Below, piece after piece: positions 50,515 to 59,877 of a stretch of 64,000 nt of DNA. The DNA is from CAYVGO01 sp964450725 (GTDB taxonomy: Bacteria; Bacteroidota; Bacteroidia; Bacteroidales; UBA932), in the NCBI GenBank assembly GCA_964450725.1, contig CAYVGO010000007.1:1-64000 (forward strand). Direction: 5' to 3'. The notes beneath the pieces were generated by a model. The model searched no databases, was not told the origin of the DNA, and saw only the letters and a list, made by a program, of their open reading frames with translations. Position 1 is the first letter of the stretch; each line of letters starts with the position of its first letter. Made by a program: the position numbers and the translations under genes.

Positions 50515-50593
50515 CACCCGGCAAAAAAATACATTGCTTTGGATAAGTTTTATCAATGAAGATATTCAATGACTTTGCATGTGAAATATTTTG

Positions 50594-50827
50594 ATGAAAA
50601 TACCTTTGTTTCCAGAATCATTATACTCATTCGACAAAACAACTGGAGAAGCATCTGTAATACTTTATCGTCTATTAACTTAAGTACAGAATATTTATCA
50701 AAATCCGATAGACCTTAGGCTTTCAGAACAGAAAGCAGAACCCAATAGAGATTTTGTCATTGCGCGGACAAAATTACAAACAGTTTTGGCTACATTGCCA
50801 GTTCCTGTTTACATTTCCGAAGTTTAA
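50594..50827 (+). pseudogene. Possible small decayed gene
   Basis: An ATG at 50594 opens a frame beginning MKIPLFPESLYSFDKTTG that stops after 29 codons (TAA 50681-50683). The same frame then stays open for 47 further codons, with a protein-like composition (AEPNRDFVIARTKLQT, VLATLPVPVYISEV), to a TAA at 50825-50827. This suggests a 77-residue protein interrupted by one nonsense codon, or a coincidental open frame. I recognise no family. It occupies most of the 389-bp gap between the convergent dsbD and SUMF genes; otherwise I see nothing there. Confidence 0.35.
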
Positions 50828-50903
50828 GTATTACTTGAGATTGAATATTACGTAGTTATTCCATCATTTTACACAATTCTGTCGAAGTGTGACATGATAA
50901 TAA

Positions 50904-52097
50904 TCAAATATTCCGCATTACCCTAAATCCAATTTGGTTATTGGCGGCGTCAGGTTTGGCTTTGTGTCGAAAAGCCGATCGGCAACTTCTACCAAAAAAA
51001 TACCAACTACCACCTTTTATTACCTTATAATCTCCGCTCCGTGCTCCTTCTGGATCAGTTGCTGATAAATTGTTGTTACCGTAGCGAGTGTCATACCAAT
51101 CACGACACCACTCCCATACATTACCGTGCATATCATACAGATTGTAATTGTTGGGAGAATAAGTACCTACTTTTTGCGTTTTTTGAGGTGAGTTATCTGA
51201 TGTAACATACTCTCCTCCGGGATTTTGATAGGCATATTTGGAATAGAAATTCGCCATCGTTCCATTAAGTTTATCTCCATCACCTGTACCAAACGGTTTT
51301 GTATCAAGATCTTTGTTAGGATAGTTTCCACGGCAGGCATATTCCCACTGAGCTTCTGTAGGTAAAGTTCCTCCTACACTGACCGCGAACTCCATAGCCC
51401 CAAACCAAGTAACAGATACTACAGGATATTCTTCCATACTGGGAGCAGATTTCCACATCTTAGTTGATAGATCATATTTCAATCCCCATTCATCTTCATA
51501 AATCAGTACTTCAGTTGCATTAATAGTAGCATCTTTCCATCTTCCATCAGCGCCTATTTTCTTGATATTTAAGAATTCTGCATATTGTTTATTGGTTATT
51601 TCATATTTGCTCAACCGAAAACTTTTGCGGAGAAGTATGTTACGTTGATTTTCGTCATCATCTCTGTTTTTTTCAGAAAGAGGGCTTCCCATGACAAAAT
51701 GACCAGGTGAAATAGTTTCATATTCAATGGTTATATTTATTCCCTCTTCCTCAACCTTTTTCTCAATTACGAACACTTGACATGAGGCTGTATTTTGGCC
51801 TCCAACGACTGTAGCCGTAATAACTGCTTTACCTATAGAAAGTGCTGTCAGTTTCCCATCCTTATCAACTGTAACCACTCCTTGAGCATTACTGCACCAT
51901 GTAACTTCTTTATTCTGTGCATCTTCCGAAACAATTGTTGCCAACAGTATATATTCTTCACCTTGCGTTAATTCAAGGGTACTTTCGCTGATACTAATGG
52001 TGATACTTGGGATGTTAAGATTCTCTTTTGCTCGTTTACAAGTTGAGAAACTTAATGACAACAATACTATAATGAGAATTTCAATTTTAACTTTCAT
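50904..52097 (-). CDS. Lipoprotein with Big2 and SUMF (FGE-sulfatase) domains
   Basis: The 397-residue protein has a lipobox (IIVLLSLSFSTC). A bacterial Ig-like Big2 domain follows at about residues 30-110 (ITISISESTLELTQGEEYILLATI, VTWCSNAQGVVTVDKDGKLTALSIGKAVITAT). The SUMF/FGE-like domain covers 125-397: FVMGSPLSEKNRDDDENQR, YEITNKQYAEFL, YPVVSVTWFGAMEFAVSVGGTLPTEAQWEYACRG, NLYDMHGNVWEWCRDWY, GGSWYFFGRSCRSAFR, IGFRVMR. The fold is a C-type-lectin relative; outside formylglycine enzymes these domains are often binding or scaffold modules. It lies 28 bp after the C10 protease and is surely cotranscribed. Confidence 0.92.
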   Translation of the reverse strand: MKVKIEILIIVLLSLSFSTCKRAKENLNIPSITISISESTLELTQGEEYILLATIVSEDAQNKEVTWCSNAQGVVTVDKDGKLTALSIGKAVITATVVGGQNTASCQVFVIEKKVEEEGINITIEYETISPGHFVMGSPLSEKNRDDDENQRNILLRKSFRLSKYEITNKQYAEFLNIKKIGADGRWKDATINATEVLIYEDEWGLKYDLSTKMWKSAPSMEEYPVVSVTWFGAMEFAVSVGGTLPTEAQWEYACRGNYPNKDLDTKPFGTGDGDKLNGTMANFYSKYAYQNPGGEYVTSDNSPQKTQKVGTYSPNNYNLYDMHGNVWEWCRDWYDTRYGNNNLSATDPEGARSGDYKVIKGGSWYFFGRSCRSAFRHKAKPDAANNQIGFRVMRNI

Positions 52098-52125
52098 AGG
52101 ACAATTCTATTATGATTCATGAGTA

Positions 52126-54378
52126 CTAAGGATTATTCTTATTAAACAAACTACGGACAGAAAACTCATGATTATCGGTGATGTCTCTAACTCCGACCTG
52201 ATAATCTGTTCGGAAAATTCTCAAAAAATAATCTCCATCCGGAATATTTGGCACAGAATATTTTTTTGAAAACTTTTCATTAGAATCAACAAATATTTTG
52301 TTTTCCAGCATTTTTTCATAGCCAGAATTTGTATACACCACTATCGTTATTTTATCATCAAAAGGTCCATGTCCGGTATTCTTAAATGAAAATGTTACCT
52401 GAAGAGTATCTTTATCCGTGATAGTTTTATTTAACTTTACCGATATGTCTGAAAAAGTATAACTTCCCGCCTGCGGTTCTGGATATATTATTACTCTTTT
52501 TTCTTCAGAAGCATCAAAAGGAATCCAACTTGTACCATTATAAGAATAAGAGGGCTCTAAAATATATTCTCCGGGATTTGCACGAACAGCTTCTGTGTAA
52601 AGTTCAAAACGGCTTTCTCCTGCAACAAAAACTTTACGGTCTTCTGCAAGTACAATGTCTCTCCCTGTGTTAGGAGGAATTGGCTTTAAAATAATACCTG
52701 CCCGCCCTAACCATTCTGTTCCAATGTTTTGAAGCGTTATGTTGAATTTTCCTCCTCTATTGTAATATAGTTTATTTACCTGTTCAAAGGATACCATTTT
52801 TAGTCCATCCAACTTAATCGGATTCGAAAAAATCACTTCTGTAGTTGTAATTTTAACATCATAATAATGAATTTTTGTTTGCGGATAACCAACAATTTGC
52901 CAATTGGTTTCTCGGTTATCTTTTGAAACAATATATAGTTGATAACTTCCAACAGGTACCGATGAAGGAATGGTAAGATTAGAGAACCTTATATCAACCA
53001 TTTCTGAATATTGCAGATTATTTTTAATGATAGGAGGCTCAAGTAAGGCCGCAACCTTTCCATCTTTGAATAATGCCGCTTGCAACTTGCCACTGAAGGT
53101 ACTTCCATTATTGGAACAACTCGCTCCATTGATAGAAAAAGAGCCCGACCTGCTGATGGATGATGGTGGATTTATAGTTATTTCTCCATCAGCTGAAAAA
53201 ATATTTGAAACATAAGTGTTTGTGGTTGTCGGAGGCTGGATTCCTGTCAATATTCTTACTCCGACATTGTAACCTCCTATACTCGAACCAGGACCTGAAA
53301 AGCCCGGATTAAGAGAGCTCATTTCATAATAGCCGTTGAATTCCCCGGCGTAACCCCAATTGACATGAATCAAATCATCCTCATTATATCCATCTAAGAC
53401 AAAACTGTGCCCCAAACCTATAGCACTCAAACCAGTACAAAAAACCGGACGACGATTATACACCTCTTTTTTGATGATTGCCAACCATTCTGCATTCGTA
53501 TAATGTGAATACATGTAATATTGTATATTGTCTTGGTAACCAAAATTATTAACTAATGCCGTAGGAACAATGCGGTCAGAAGCACTACTTGAGAGAAGAC
53601 CATATTTCGTTTTAACCGAAGCTCCACAACAAGCCATCAGCCATGCAATGGCATGATTTTTTTCTTGTTCAGAAGTTGAAGAGGACATCAGATCATACCG
53701 CAAAGGTTCTTGCTCCAAGTTCAATGTCACACTTAGATCATAAGGAACTCCAAGTTCAGAAAGATCATCGTATGAGTAACTTACAGAACCCTTTGCCCGT
53801 TCAGGATACTTGTGATATCTTATGATTTGTGCCATAGCTGTAGCCACGCATCCGGTTACCATTCTCTGATCATTCCTTATAGGGCAAAGATTATTAAACG
53901 GGTTAGTTTGTCCCCAAGCAAAATCTAAGAGTGGTTCAACCTTTGCAGGAAATCCGGAAGTTGCCTTAGTACTTGCCGGAACTTGCATCGTTGGATTTTC
54001 TTTCAAGTAAGCATATTCCATTGCATAGATAGAGAATAATGCCTGCATATTCTCCGGAATCTCTCTATCAGTTATATTTCCTTTATCAGAATATCCCAAT
54101 ATGGGCTTCATACGTTCGTCTCCGGAAATAATCACAGTTCCTTGGGCTGAGGTAGCGATATAAAAAGGTTCACCGGACGAACTTCTGGTTGTTGAAGGCA
54201 ATACTCTGGTTGCCGGTATCAATAAAGTCCCCACACTACGAGTATTTATTCTCCTTGATCCTGAAAAATGTCTGTTGGCAAATTCGAGAATTTGAGATTC
54301 GCTACGGTCTTGTGCATTGGTAAAGACTATACCAATCCAAATAACCAACAAGAGAGATAAAAAAGATTTTATTACCAT
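52126..54378 (-). CDS. Secreted C10-family cysteine peptidase (streptopain type)
   Basis: From ATG 54378 the protein has 750 residues and a signal peptide (SFLSLLLVIWIGIVFTNAQ). A Spi-type propeptide (about 23-135: GTVIISGDERMKPILGYSDKG) precedes the papain-like catalytic domain, with Cys177 (MVTGCVATAMAQI) and His324 (GLGHSFVLDGY), and the conserved HVNWGYAG. Beta-sandwich domains make up residues about 400-750. The family includes streptococcal SpeB and Prevotella interpain A. No typical type IX secretion tail is seen at the C-terminus. It is the first gene of a two-gene unit with a strong promoter. Confidence 0.93.
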   Translation of the reverse strand: MVIKSFLSLLLVIWIGIVFTNAQDRSESQILEFANRHFSGSRRINTRSVGTLLIPATRVLPSTTRSSSGEPFYIATSAQGTVIISGDERMKPILGYSDKGNITDREIPENMQALFSIYAMEYAYLKENPTMQVPASTKATSGFPAKVEPLLDFAWGQTNPFNNLCPIRNDQRMVTGCVATAMAQIIRYHKYPERAKGSVSYSYDDLSELGVPYDLSVTLNLEQEPLRYDLMSSSTSEQEKNHAIAWLMACCGASVKTKYGLLSSSASDRIVPTALVNNFGYQDNIQYYMYSHYTNAEWLAIIKKEVYNRRPVFCTGLSAIGLGHSFVLDGYNEDDLIHVNWGYAGEFNGYYEMSSLNPGFSGPGSSIGGYNVGVRILTGIQPPTTTNTYVSNIFSADGEITINPPSSISRSGSFSINGASCSNNGSTFSGKLQAALFKDGKVAALLEPPIIKNNLQYSEMVDIRFSNLTIPSSVPVGSYQLYIVSKDNRETNWQIVGYPQTKIHYYDVKITTTEVIFSNPIKLDGLKMVSFEQVNKLYYNRGGKFNITLQNIGTEWLGRAGIILKPIPPNTGRDIVLAEDRKVFVAGESRFELYTEAVRANPGEYILEPSYSYNGTSWIPFDASEEKRVIIYPEPQAGSYTFSDISVKLNKTITDKDTLQVTFSFKNTGHGPFDDKITIVVYTNSGYEKMLENKIFVDSNEKFSKKYSVPNIPDGDYFLRIFRTDYQVGVRDITDNHEFSVRSLFNKNNP

Positions 54379-54523
54379 GATTATGAGTGAATATATAAAA
54401 CAAGGGATTGATTTTTGATTTACAGGTTGAGTATGCATTTCATCGAGATAAGTTAGGGATTAATTACATACAGAATGTTTAGAAATTCTGTGCCTTGCAT
54501 ACTTTAAATATCCTCGTATAATA

Positions 54524-54555
54524 CAAAAGTAAATTAAATAGTAGATATTTCAAAA
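54524..54555 (-). promoter_or_regulatory. Promoter of the C10 protease-SUMF unit
   Basis: On the minus strand TTTTG (54555-54551), 19 bases, TACTTTTG (54531-54524): a full consensus match. The leader to the start codon at 54378 would be about 140 nt, unusually long for this window. Confidence 0.65.
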
Positions 54556-54665
54556 CATTATACTTGTTTTAAACTATTAAGTCGAGGTAGACGTAAGAAT
54601 ATTAAGATATTATGCAAAATATGATTTTTTAGAATTAAAGGTATTCACGAAATAGTGAAACTGAA

Positions 54666-54794
54666 TTATTCGATAAAAAGAATATAGTGAACTAAAATGC
54701 CAAAATCGACATAGTCTATCGTACGGTTGTAGAGCCTATCAATGGAATCGGGATTGTTGCCGCTGGCTTTTTCTAATAGGAAGTTAGTATCAGA
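54666..54794 (-). pseudogene. Possible gene fragment downstream of the ABC exporter
   Basis: A stop-to-stop frame of 42 codons reads like protein (SDTNFLLEKASGNNP, DRLYNRTIDYVDFGILVHYI) but has no start codon. It lies 22 bp after the exporter's last permease gene and could be a remnant of a removed gene. No family is recognised; chance cannot be excluded. Between 54556 and 54665 I see nothing. Confidence 0.25.
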
Positions 54795-54816
54795 TTATAT
54801 TCTGAACGCAGTAAGT

Positions 54817-55932
54817 TCATTTTCGTTTTTTGTAAGCCATTAATGCCCATACATTAAATCCTATACCAAACAAAATAATGGCAACAAAATCTTTCCAAAT
54901 ATCAATAAATGTACTGCCTTTTAAGATAATAAGACGCATGGCATCTATGCAATAACGAATAGGATTAAGGTAAGTAATGGCAATAGCCCAATCAGGCATA
55001 CTGCTTACAGGGGTTAACAATCCACTCATCAACAGAAATATCATGATAAAGAAATAAGATAAGTACATTGATTGTTGCTGTGTTTCAGAATAAATTGACA
55101 GTAATAACCCTGCGGATGATATGGTAACAACATAAAAACTGGTGATTAAAGCAATCAGCCACAAACTACCTTGAGGAACAATGCCATAGATAAAAAACGC
55201 AATTAAAAATCCGACAACAACAACAATGTAACCGGCTACCCACAGTGGAGCAACCTTGGCTAAAATAAACCAAAGTGTTTTGACCGGTGTTACATTAATC
55301 TGTTCTATGGTGCCACTTTCTTTTTCAATCACCAAGTTGAGCGATGCCAATAATCCGCAAATTAATGTAGTTAAAAACACTAACAATCCCGGGACTAAAA
55401 AAGTTTGATAATTCAGCAGTGGATTATATTTAAAGTTACTGATAATTTCAATCAATGGATTGGGTACAGTTTTACTATTACTCAAGGTTGCTTGCTGTTG
55501 AACCTTCAGAGCAAAACTGTTGATGATGTTGGTTGCATAGGCTGTTCCCAATCCTCCTTTTGTGCCGTTAATGGCATTCGCATTAAGCATAACAGCGACC
55601 GGCTGGTTTTGTATTAAGTTTACTTCAAATTGAGCCGGAACCTCAAGAATCATATCGGCAATATTATTTTCTATTGATTGTAATCCTTGCGCATAAGATT
55701 CAGAAATATCTGTAATTTTAAAATAAGGTGAGGCGGTAAATTGTTCTATCAGTTTTTGAGAGTAATCACTTTTATCATGGTCAACAATACTCAGATAGAT
55801 ATTCTTGATTTCAAAGTCGGCAGCCCAAGGTAAAACGAGTAACTGGAGAGTAGGCATCAGCAAGATAAGTAACATCATGGTTTTGTTACGTAAAATTTGC
55901 TTAAACTCTTTCTCAATAAGATATTTGAACAT
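54817..55932 (-). CDS. ABC-2 type transporter permease
   Basis: The 371-residue protein has the ABC-2 (YhhJ/YbhR-like) layout: one N-terminal TM helix (MMLLILLMPTLQLLVLPWA), a periplasmic domain of about 150 residues, and five C-terminal TM helices including LNLVIEKESGTIEQINVTPVKTLWFILAKVAPLW and the LNPIRYCIDAMRLIILKG motif. With the second permease it forms the membrane channel of the exporter encoded at 54817-61155. It is the last gene of the unit. Confidence 0.92.
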   Translation of the reverse strand: MFKYLIEKEFKQILRNKTMMLLILLMPTLQLLVLPWAADFEIKNIYLSIVDHDKSDYSQKLIEQFTASPYFKITDISESYAQGLQSIENNIADMILEVPAQFEVNLIQNQPVAVMLNANAINGTKGGLGTAYATNIINSFALKVQQQATLSNSKTVPNPLIEIISNFKYNPLLNYQTFLVPGLLVFLTTLICGLLASLNLVIEKESGTIEQINVTPVKTLWFILAKVAPLWVAGYIVVVVGFLIAFFIYGIVPQGSLWLIALITSFYVVTISSAGLLLSIYSETQQQSMYLSYFFIMIFLLMSGLLTPVSSMPDWAIAITYLNPIRYCIDAMRLIILKGSTFIDIWKDFVAIILFGIGFNVWALMAYKKRK

Positions 55933-55987
55933 AATTATTGATGGTTAAAGGTTAGTGGTTCATAAAGTTGTTAACCACCAATTTGCA

Positions 55988-57091
55988 TTACAGTCTGATT
56001 TTGAATTTTCTTAAACTTACAGTAATCAGGAGTATTGCCATACCTAATAAAATGAAAAATGGTTGAAGAATATGGATAAAAGATAAATTTTTAATCATCA
56101 CGGTTTTTAAAGCCATAATATACCAAGTTGCGGGAGGAATATTGGATAACAATTGTAATATTGACGGCATATTTTCGCGTGGAAAAATCATTCCGGAAAG
56201 TAACAAGTTGGGTAACATCAACCCTAATAAAGACATTAACATTGCGACCTGTTGACTTTCTGTTACGGTAGAAATGAATAACCCTAATGCCAAGGATACC
56301 ACAATGTAAAGCATTGATATTAAAAAAATCAAGGGCAAACTATTGACTAAAATCGGCAAGCCCAATAAAAATTTCGCCAAAAAAAGAATAGTAGCAATGT
56401 TTAGAAATGAAAGTACAAAATAGGGAGTAAGTTTGGCCAAGATGACAATAATGGGTTGTATGGGAGATGCTAATAATACCTCCATAGTTCCCATTTCTTT
56501 TTCTTTGACAATCGAAATAGAGGTCATCATAGCACAGACAATAATCATAATCAAAGCCATAACACCGGGAACAAAGTCATATGCACTTTTAAGTTCAGGA
56601 TTATATAACATACGAGTATTAACATCTATCATAATGGGAGTTTCTGTAGTACTTAATTGCTGTTGAAACTCCATAATGACATTACTCAAATACATATTCA
56701 TTGTTCCGGACTCATTGGGATCAACAGCATCTGCCAAGATTTGTAGCCCGGCATGGTATTCAGAAAAAAGGGTTTGTTCAAACTTAGGGGGAATAATGAG
56801 AATGAGTTTACAACTATTATTTTGAAATGTTTTTTCTACTTCTGCAGCATTATTGATTATTTTGACCAATGAAAAGTAGGGATTATCGGCAATCTTGGTA
56901 ATAAGTTTTCGTGAAGTTTCATCTTTACTTTGGTCAAAGACGGCAATGTCAATATTGCGAATTTCTGTACTGATAGCAAATCCAAACAGCACAATTTGCA
57001 CAATAGGCATGACCAATAAAATGATCATTGTTCTTTTATCTCGCAAAATATGATGAAATTCCTTTTTGAGGAACGAGAAAAACTGATTCAT
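55988..57091 (-). CDS. ABC-2 type transporter permease
   Basis: The 367-residue paralogue of the next permease has the same layout: N-terminal TM helix after the HHILRDKRTM segment, an extracytoplasmic domain, and a C-terminal TM bundle with SIVKEKEMGTMEVLLASPIQPIIVILAKLTPYF and NIPPATWYIMALKTVMIKN. ABC-2 half-transporters of this type export drugs, bile salts or other toxic compounds. It lies 55 bp upstream of the second permease and 120 bp downstream of an ATPase gene. Confidence 0.92.
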   Translation of the reverse strand: MNQFFSFLKKEFHHILRDKRTMIILLVMPIVQIVLFGFAISTEIRNIDIAVFDQSKDETSRKLITKIADNPYFSLVKIINNAAEVEKTFQNNSCKLILIIPPKFEQTLFSEYHAGLQILADAVDPNESGTMNMYLSNVIMEFQQQLSTTETPIMIDVNTRMLYNPELKSAYDFVPGVMALIMIIVCAMMTSISIVKEKEMGTMEVLLASPIQPIIVILAKLTPYFVLSFLNIATILFLAKFLLGLPILVNSLPLIFLISMLYIVVSLALGLFISTVTESQQVAMLMSLLGLMLPNLLLSGMIFPRENMPSILQLLSNIPPATWYIMALKTVMIKNLSFIHILQPFFILLGMAILLITVSLRKFKIRL

Positions 57092-57211
57092 AAATTAGAG
57101 GTGAAAGATAAAAAGTTAACGGATTGATCAAATACTTGAACAATTGCAAATAGTAATTTTAATTTGAGTACAATTTCTGTTGAGTTGTTAATCATCTTCT
57201 GTTTTTACCTT

Positions 57212-57955
57212 TTACCCATCTGCTCTCTTTGCTTTACGTGCCAATTGATGAAAAACATCGTTCATACTTTCGGCTCCAAATTGTTGTTTTAGATTTTTAG
57301 GAGTGTCTAAAGCATCTATCCTACCATCGACCATAATAGACACTCTGTTACAATACTCTGCTTCATCCATATAGTGTGTGGTTACAAAAACCGTAATATT
57401 ACGTTGCGCAGCAGCATAAATAAGTTCCCAAAACTGTCGCCGTGCGGCAGGGTCAACACCTCCTGTAGGCTCATCTAAAAATACAATTTTGGGTTCATGA
57501 AAAATAGCGACGGAAAATGCCAATTTTTGCTTCCAGCCCAAAGGCAATGATTTTACCATTGTATTTTTTTCTTTTTCAATCCCTAAGGTATGTAGCAATT
57601 CATTGGTTCTACTCTCAATAAGTTTCTCCGGAACGCCATAAATTCCGGCATATAGCCGTATATTTTCCCATACCCGTAAGTCGGGATAAAGTGAAAATTT
57701 CTGGCTCATATATCCGATGTTTTTTTTGATTTCCTGACTTTGTTTATAAATATCAAACCCTGCAACACCGGCTTTTCCTGATGTAGGACTCAACAATCCG
57801 CACAACATTCTTATCGCCGTAGATTTACCGGCACCATTGGCTCCCAAGAATCCGAAAATTTCTCCCTGCTCTACTTCAAATGAAATATTATCTACAGCCG
57901 TAAAATTTCCAAAACGCTTGGTCAGGTTTTCTGTTTTGATGACAATGTTGCTCAT
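57212..57955 (-). CDS. ABC transporter ATP-binding protein (second ATPase of exporter)
   Basis: The 247-residue ATPase has Walker A GANGAGKST, Q-loop YMSQKFSLYPDL, signature LPLGWKQKLAF, Walker B IVFLDEPTGGVDP and H-loop VTTHYMDEAEYC. The signature reads LPLGW instead of LSGG, a form known in YhiH/RbbA-like ATPases. It is paired with the ATPase gene upstream. In the E. coli YhiH/RbbA system the two ATPase units are fused in one polypeptide; here they are separate genes. Confidence 0.93.
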   Translation of the reverse strand: MSNIVIKTENLTKRFGNFTAVDNISFEVEQGEIFGFLGANGAGKSTAIRMLCGLLSPTSGKAGVAGFDIYKQSQEIKKNIGYMSQKFSLYPDLRVWENIRLYAGIYGVPEKLIESRTNELLHTLGIEKEKNTMVKSLPLGWKQKLAFSVAIFHEPKIVFLDEPTGGVDPAARRQFWELIYAAAQRNITVFVTTHYMDEAEYCNRVSIMVDGRIDALDTPKNLKQQFGAESMNDVFHQLARKAKRADG

Positions 57956-57993
57956 GATTACTTTGTTTCACAATAAGACATTACGCTCTGTTA

Positions 57994-58938
57994 CTATTGT
58001 TTTTTTTGACTTGCCAAACTCATGTAACAATCTTCAATATTAGGTTTTATTTCTTGAATAATTACTCTATTATGTCCGCATGTTTCAAGATATTGCTTTA
58101 ATTCTTCATTCTTCATTCTACATTTTTGATTAAAAGTAACATGCAGCCTATCTCCAAAAGCAAAACAGGTTTTTACCTGAGGATTTTGTCGTAAATCTAA
58201 CAACAATCGGTACATGTTTTCACCTTCTACAGACCATAGAATTTCAGTAAAACTGTCAACAATATTTTGAGGAGTATTGATGTCCATAAATTGACCGTTG
58301 TTAATTAAAGCAATACGGTCGCATAAACCGGCTTCGTCCATATAAGGAGTAGAAACTAAAATAGTAATTCCTTCTGTTTTCAATCGTCGTAACATTTCCC
58401 AAAATTCTTTTCGGGATACAGGGTCAACACCTGTTGTAGGTTCATCTAAAAAGAGTACTTTAGGTTGATGAATTAAAGCACAACTTAAAGCCAATTTTTG
58501 CTTCATACCACCTGATAATGCTCCGGCACGTCGTGTTTTAAAAGGTTCGATTTGTTGGTAAATATCTTTTATTAAGTGGTAATTTTCTCGGATAGTAGTA
58601 TTAAAAATGCTGGCAAAAAAAGTCAGGTTTTCTTCTACGGAAAGATCTTGATATAATGAGAATTTTCCGGGCATGTATCCGATTTTTTTTCTGATAGCTT
58701 TGTAGTCTTTGACAATATCAGAACCATCAACCATTGCCGTACCGCTATCAGGAAGTAAAAGTGTAGTAAGTATTCTGAAAAGTGTGGTTTTACCTGCACC
58801 GTCGGGACCAATTAACCCATAAAGTTCACCTTTTTGTACGTCAAAAGTAATCTTTTTTAGTGCTTCTACATTGGGTTTACCTTTCTCAGTGATGTAAGAT
58901 TTGCAAATACTTTCGACATGAATGGAGACATTGTTCAT
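57994..58938 (-). CDS. ABC transporter ATP-binding protein (first ATPase of exporter)
   Basis: The 314-residue ATPase carries Walker A GPDGAGKTTL, Q-loop YMPGKFSLYQDL, the canonical signature LSGGMKQK, Walker B VLFLDEPTTGVDP, and VSTPYMDEAGLCD, where the H-loop His of the other ATPase (TTHYMDE) is replaced by Pro. The C-terminal extension (about 225-314) ends with NIEDCYMSLASQKKQ. With the second ATPase it would form a heterodimer with one degenerate site of each kind. It follows the HlyD-like gene by 28 bp. Confidence 0.93.
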   Translation of the reverse strand: MNNVSIHVESICKSYITEKGKPNVEALKKITFDVQKGELYGLIGPDGAGKTTLFRILTTLLLPDSGTAMVDGSDIVKDYKAIRKKIGYMPGKFSLYQDLSVEENLTFFASIFNTTIRENYHLIKDIYQQIEPFKTRRAGALSGGMKQKLALSCALIHQPKVLFLDEPTTGVDPVSRKEFWEMLRRLKTEGITILVSTPYMDEAGLCDRIALINNGQFMDINTPQNIVDSFTEILWSVEGENMYRLLLDLRQNPQVKTCFAFGDRLHVTFNQKCRMKNEELKQYLETCGHNRVIIQEIKPNIEDCYMSLASQKKQ

Positions 58939-58966
58939 TCCACCAATAATTTAAGAAGAAAAAATA

Positions 58967-59866
58967 CTACAGATTATCTGCAAATTTGACATCTCCATAT
59001 TGTCCGATTTTTATAAATCCGTCATTTTTCACCGCAATTTTTAAAGCATAAACCAAATTTGCACGTTGATGTTTGGTTTGAATGGTTTTTGGTGTAAATT
59101 CTGCTTTTTCAGAAATCCATGCTACTGTTCCCGAATAAGTTTTAAAGTCTGTTGAACCGTTATCAACTCTAACTGTTACGGTTTGTCCTATTGTAATCTG
59201 AGGTAATTGTTCTCCGGTAACAAATGCTCTCAAGAACAATGTTGAAATGTCTGCTATTTTGTATAGCGGTATTCCTTGCGATACAAATTCTGACCGCTCT
59301 TTGTACTTTGACAAAATGACCCCGGCAACCGGATTAATAATGTAAGATTTACGCAACAAATCATCAATTTGCTTCAACTGCATTTCCAACCGTTGTACAT
59401 CGGCTTGTATTCCGGCTGTCGTTTGAGACAATAAATCTTTTTGTGCATCAATTTGTTTTTGTAATGTAGCCACTTGTGTAGTTATGTCATCTACTTGTTT
59501 TTTTGTAGCAACATTGTCGTTGTAAAGATTCTCAATACGCTGCTTATCAATTAAAGCATTGTTGAGTTGTTGTTGTAAACTTGCTGTTTGTAATGTAATA
59601 TCCGGAATTTTTGTTTTTACGGCCACTATGCTACTTTCAATTTGTCGCTTTTGGGTGTATAGTTGGACTGTATCTATAATTCCTATCATTTTTCCTGACG
59701 GTAAGTTTTCGCCTTCGCTAATGTCAAAAGTTAATAATTTCCCTGCGGCTTCAGACGAAATAGTTATTTCCGTTGCTTCAAATGTACCCGAAGCATCATA
59801 ATTTTCACTACCATTGTTGCAACTATAAAGCAATATGAACAAGGAAAGTATACAAAAGAACTTCAT
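58967..59866 (-). CDS. HlyD/EmrA-like periplasmic adaptor lipoprotein
   Basis: The 299-residue protein has a lipobox (LSLFILLYSC), a biotinyl-lipoyl-like beta segment (GTFEATEITISSEAAGKLLTFDISEGENL), a long coiled coil (about 75-165, ASLQQQLNNALIDKQRIENLYNDNVATKKQVDD), then a second beta segment (INPVAGVILSKYKERSEFVSQG) and a beta-barrel domain (VTGEQLPQITIGQTVTVRVDNGS). It links the ABC permeases to the TolC-like channel. Confidence 0.93.
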   Translation of the reverse strand: MKFFCILSLFILLYSCNNGSENYDASGTFEATEITISSEAAGKLLTFDISEGENLPSGKMIGIIDTVQLYTQKRQIESSIVAVKTKIPDITLQTASLQQQLNNALIDKQRIENLYNDNVATKKQVDDITTQVATLQKQIDAQKDLLSQTTAGIQADVQRLEMQLKQIDDLLRKSYIINPVAGVILSKYKERSEFVSQGIPLYKIADISTLFLRAFVTGEQLPQITIGQTVTVRVDNGSTDFKTYSGTVAWISEKAEFTPKTIQTKHQRANLVYALKIAVKNDGFIKIGQYGDVKFADNL

Positions 59867-59877
59867 GAATAAAAAAA

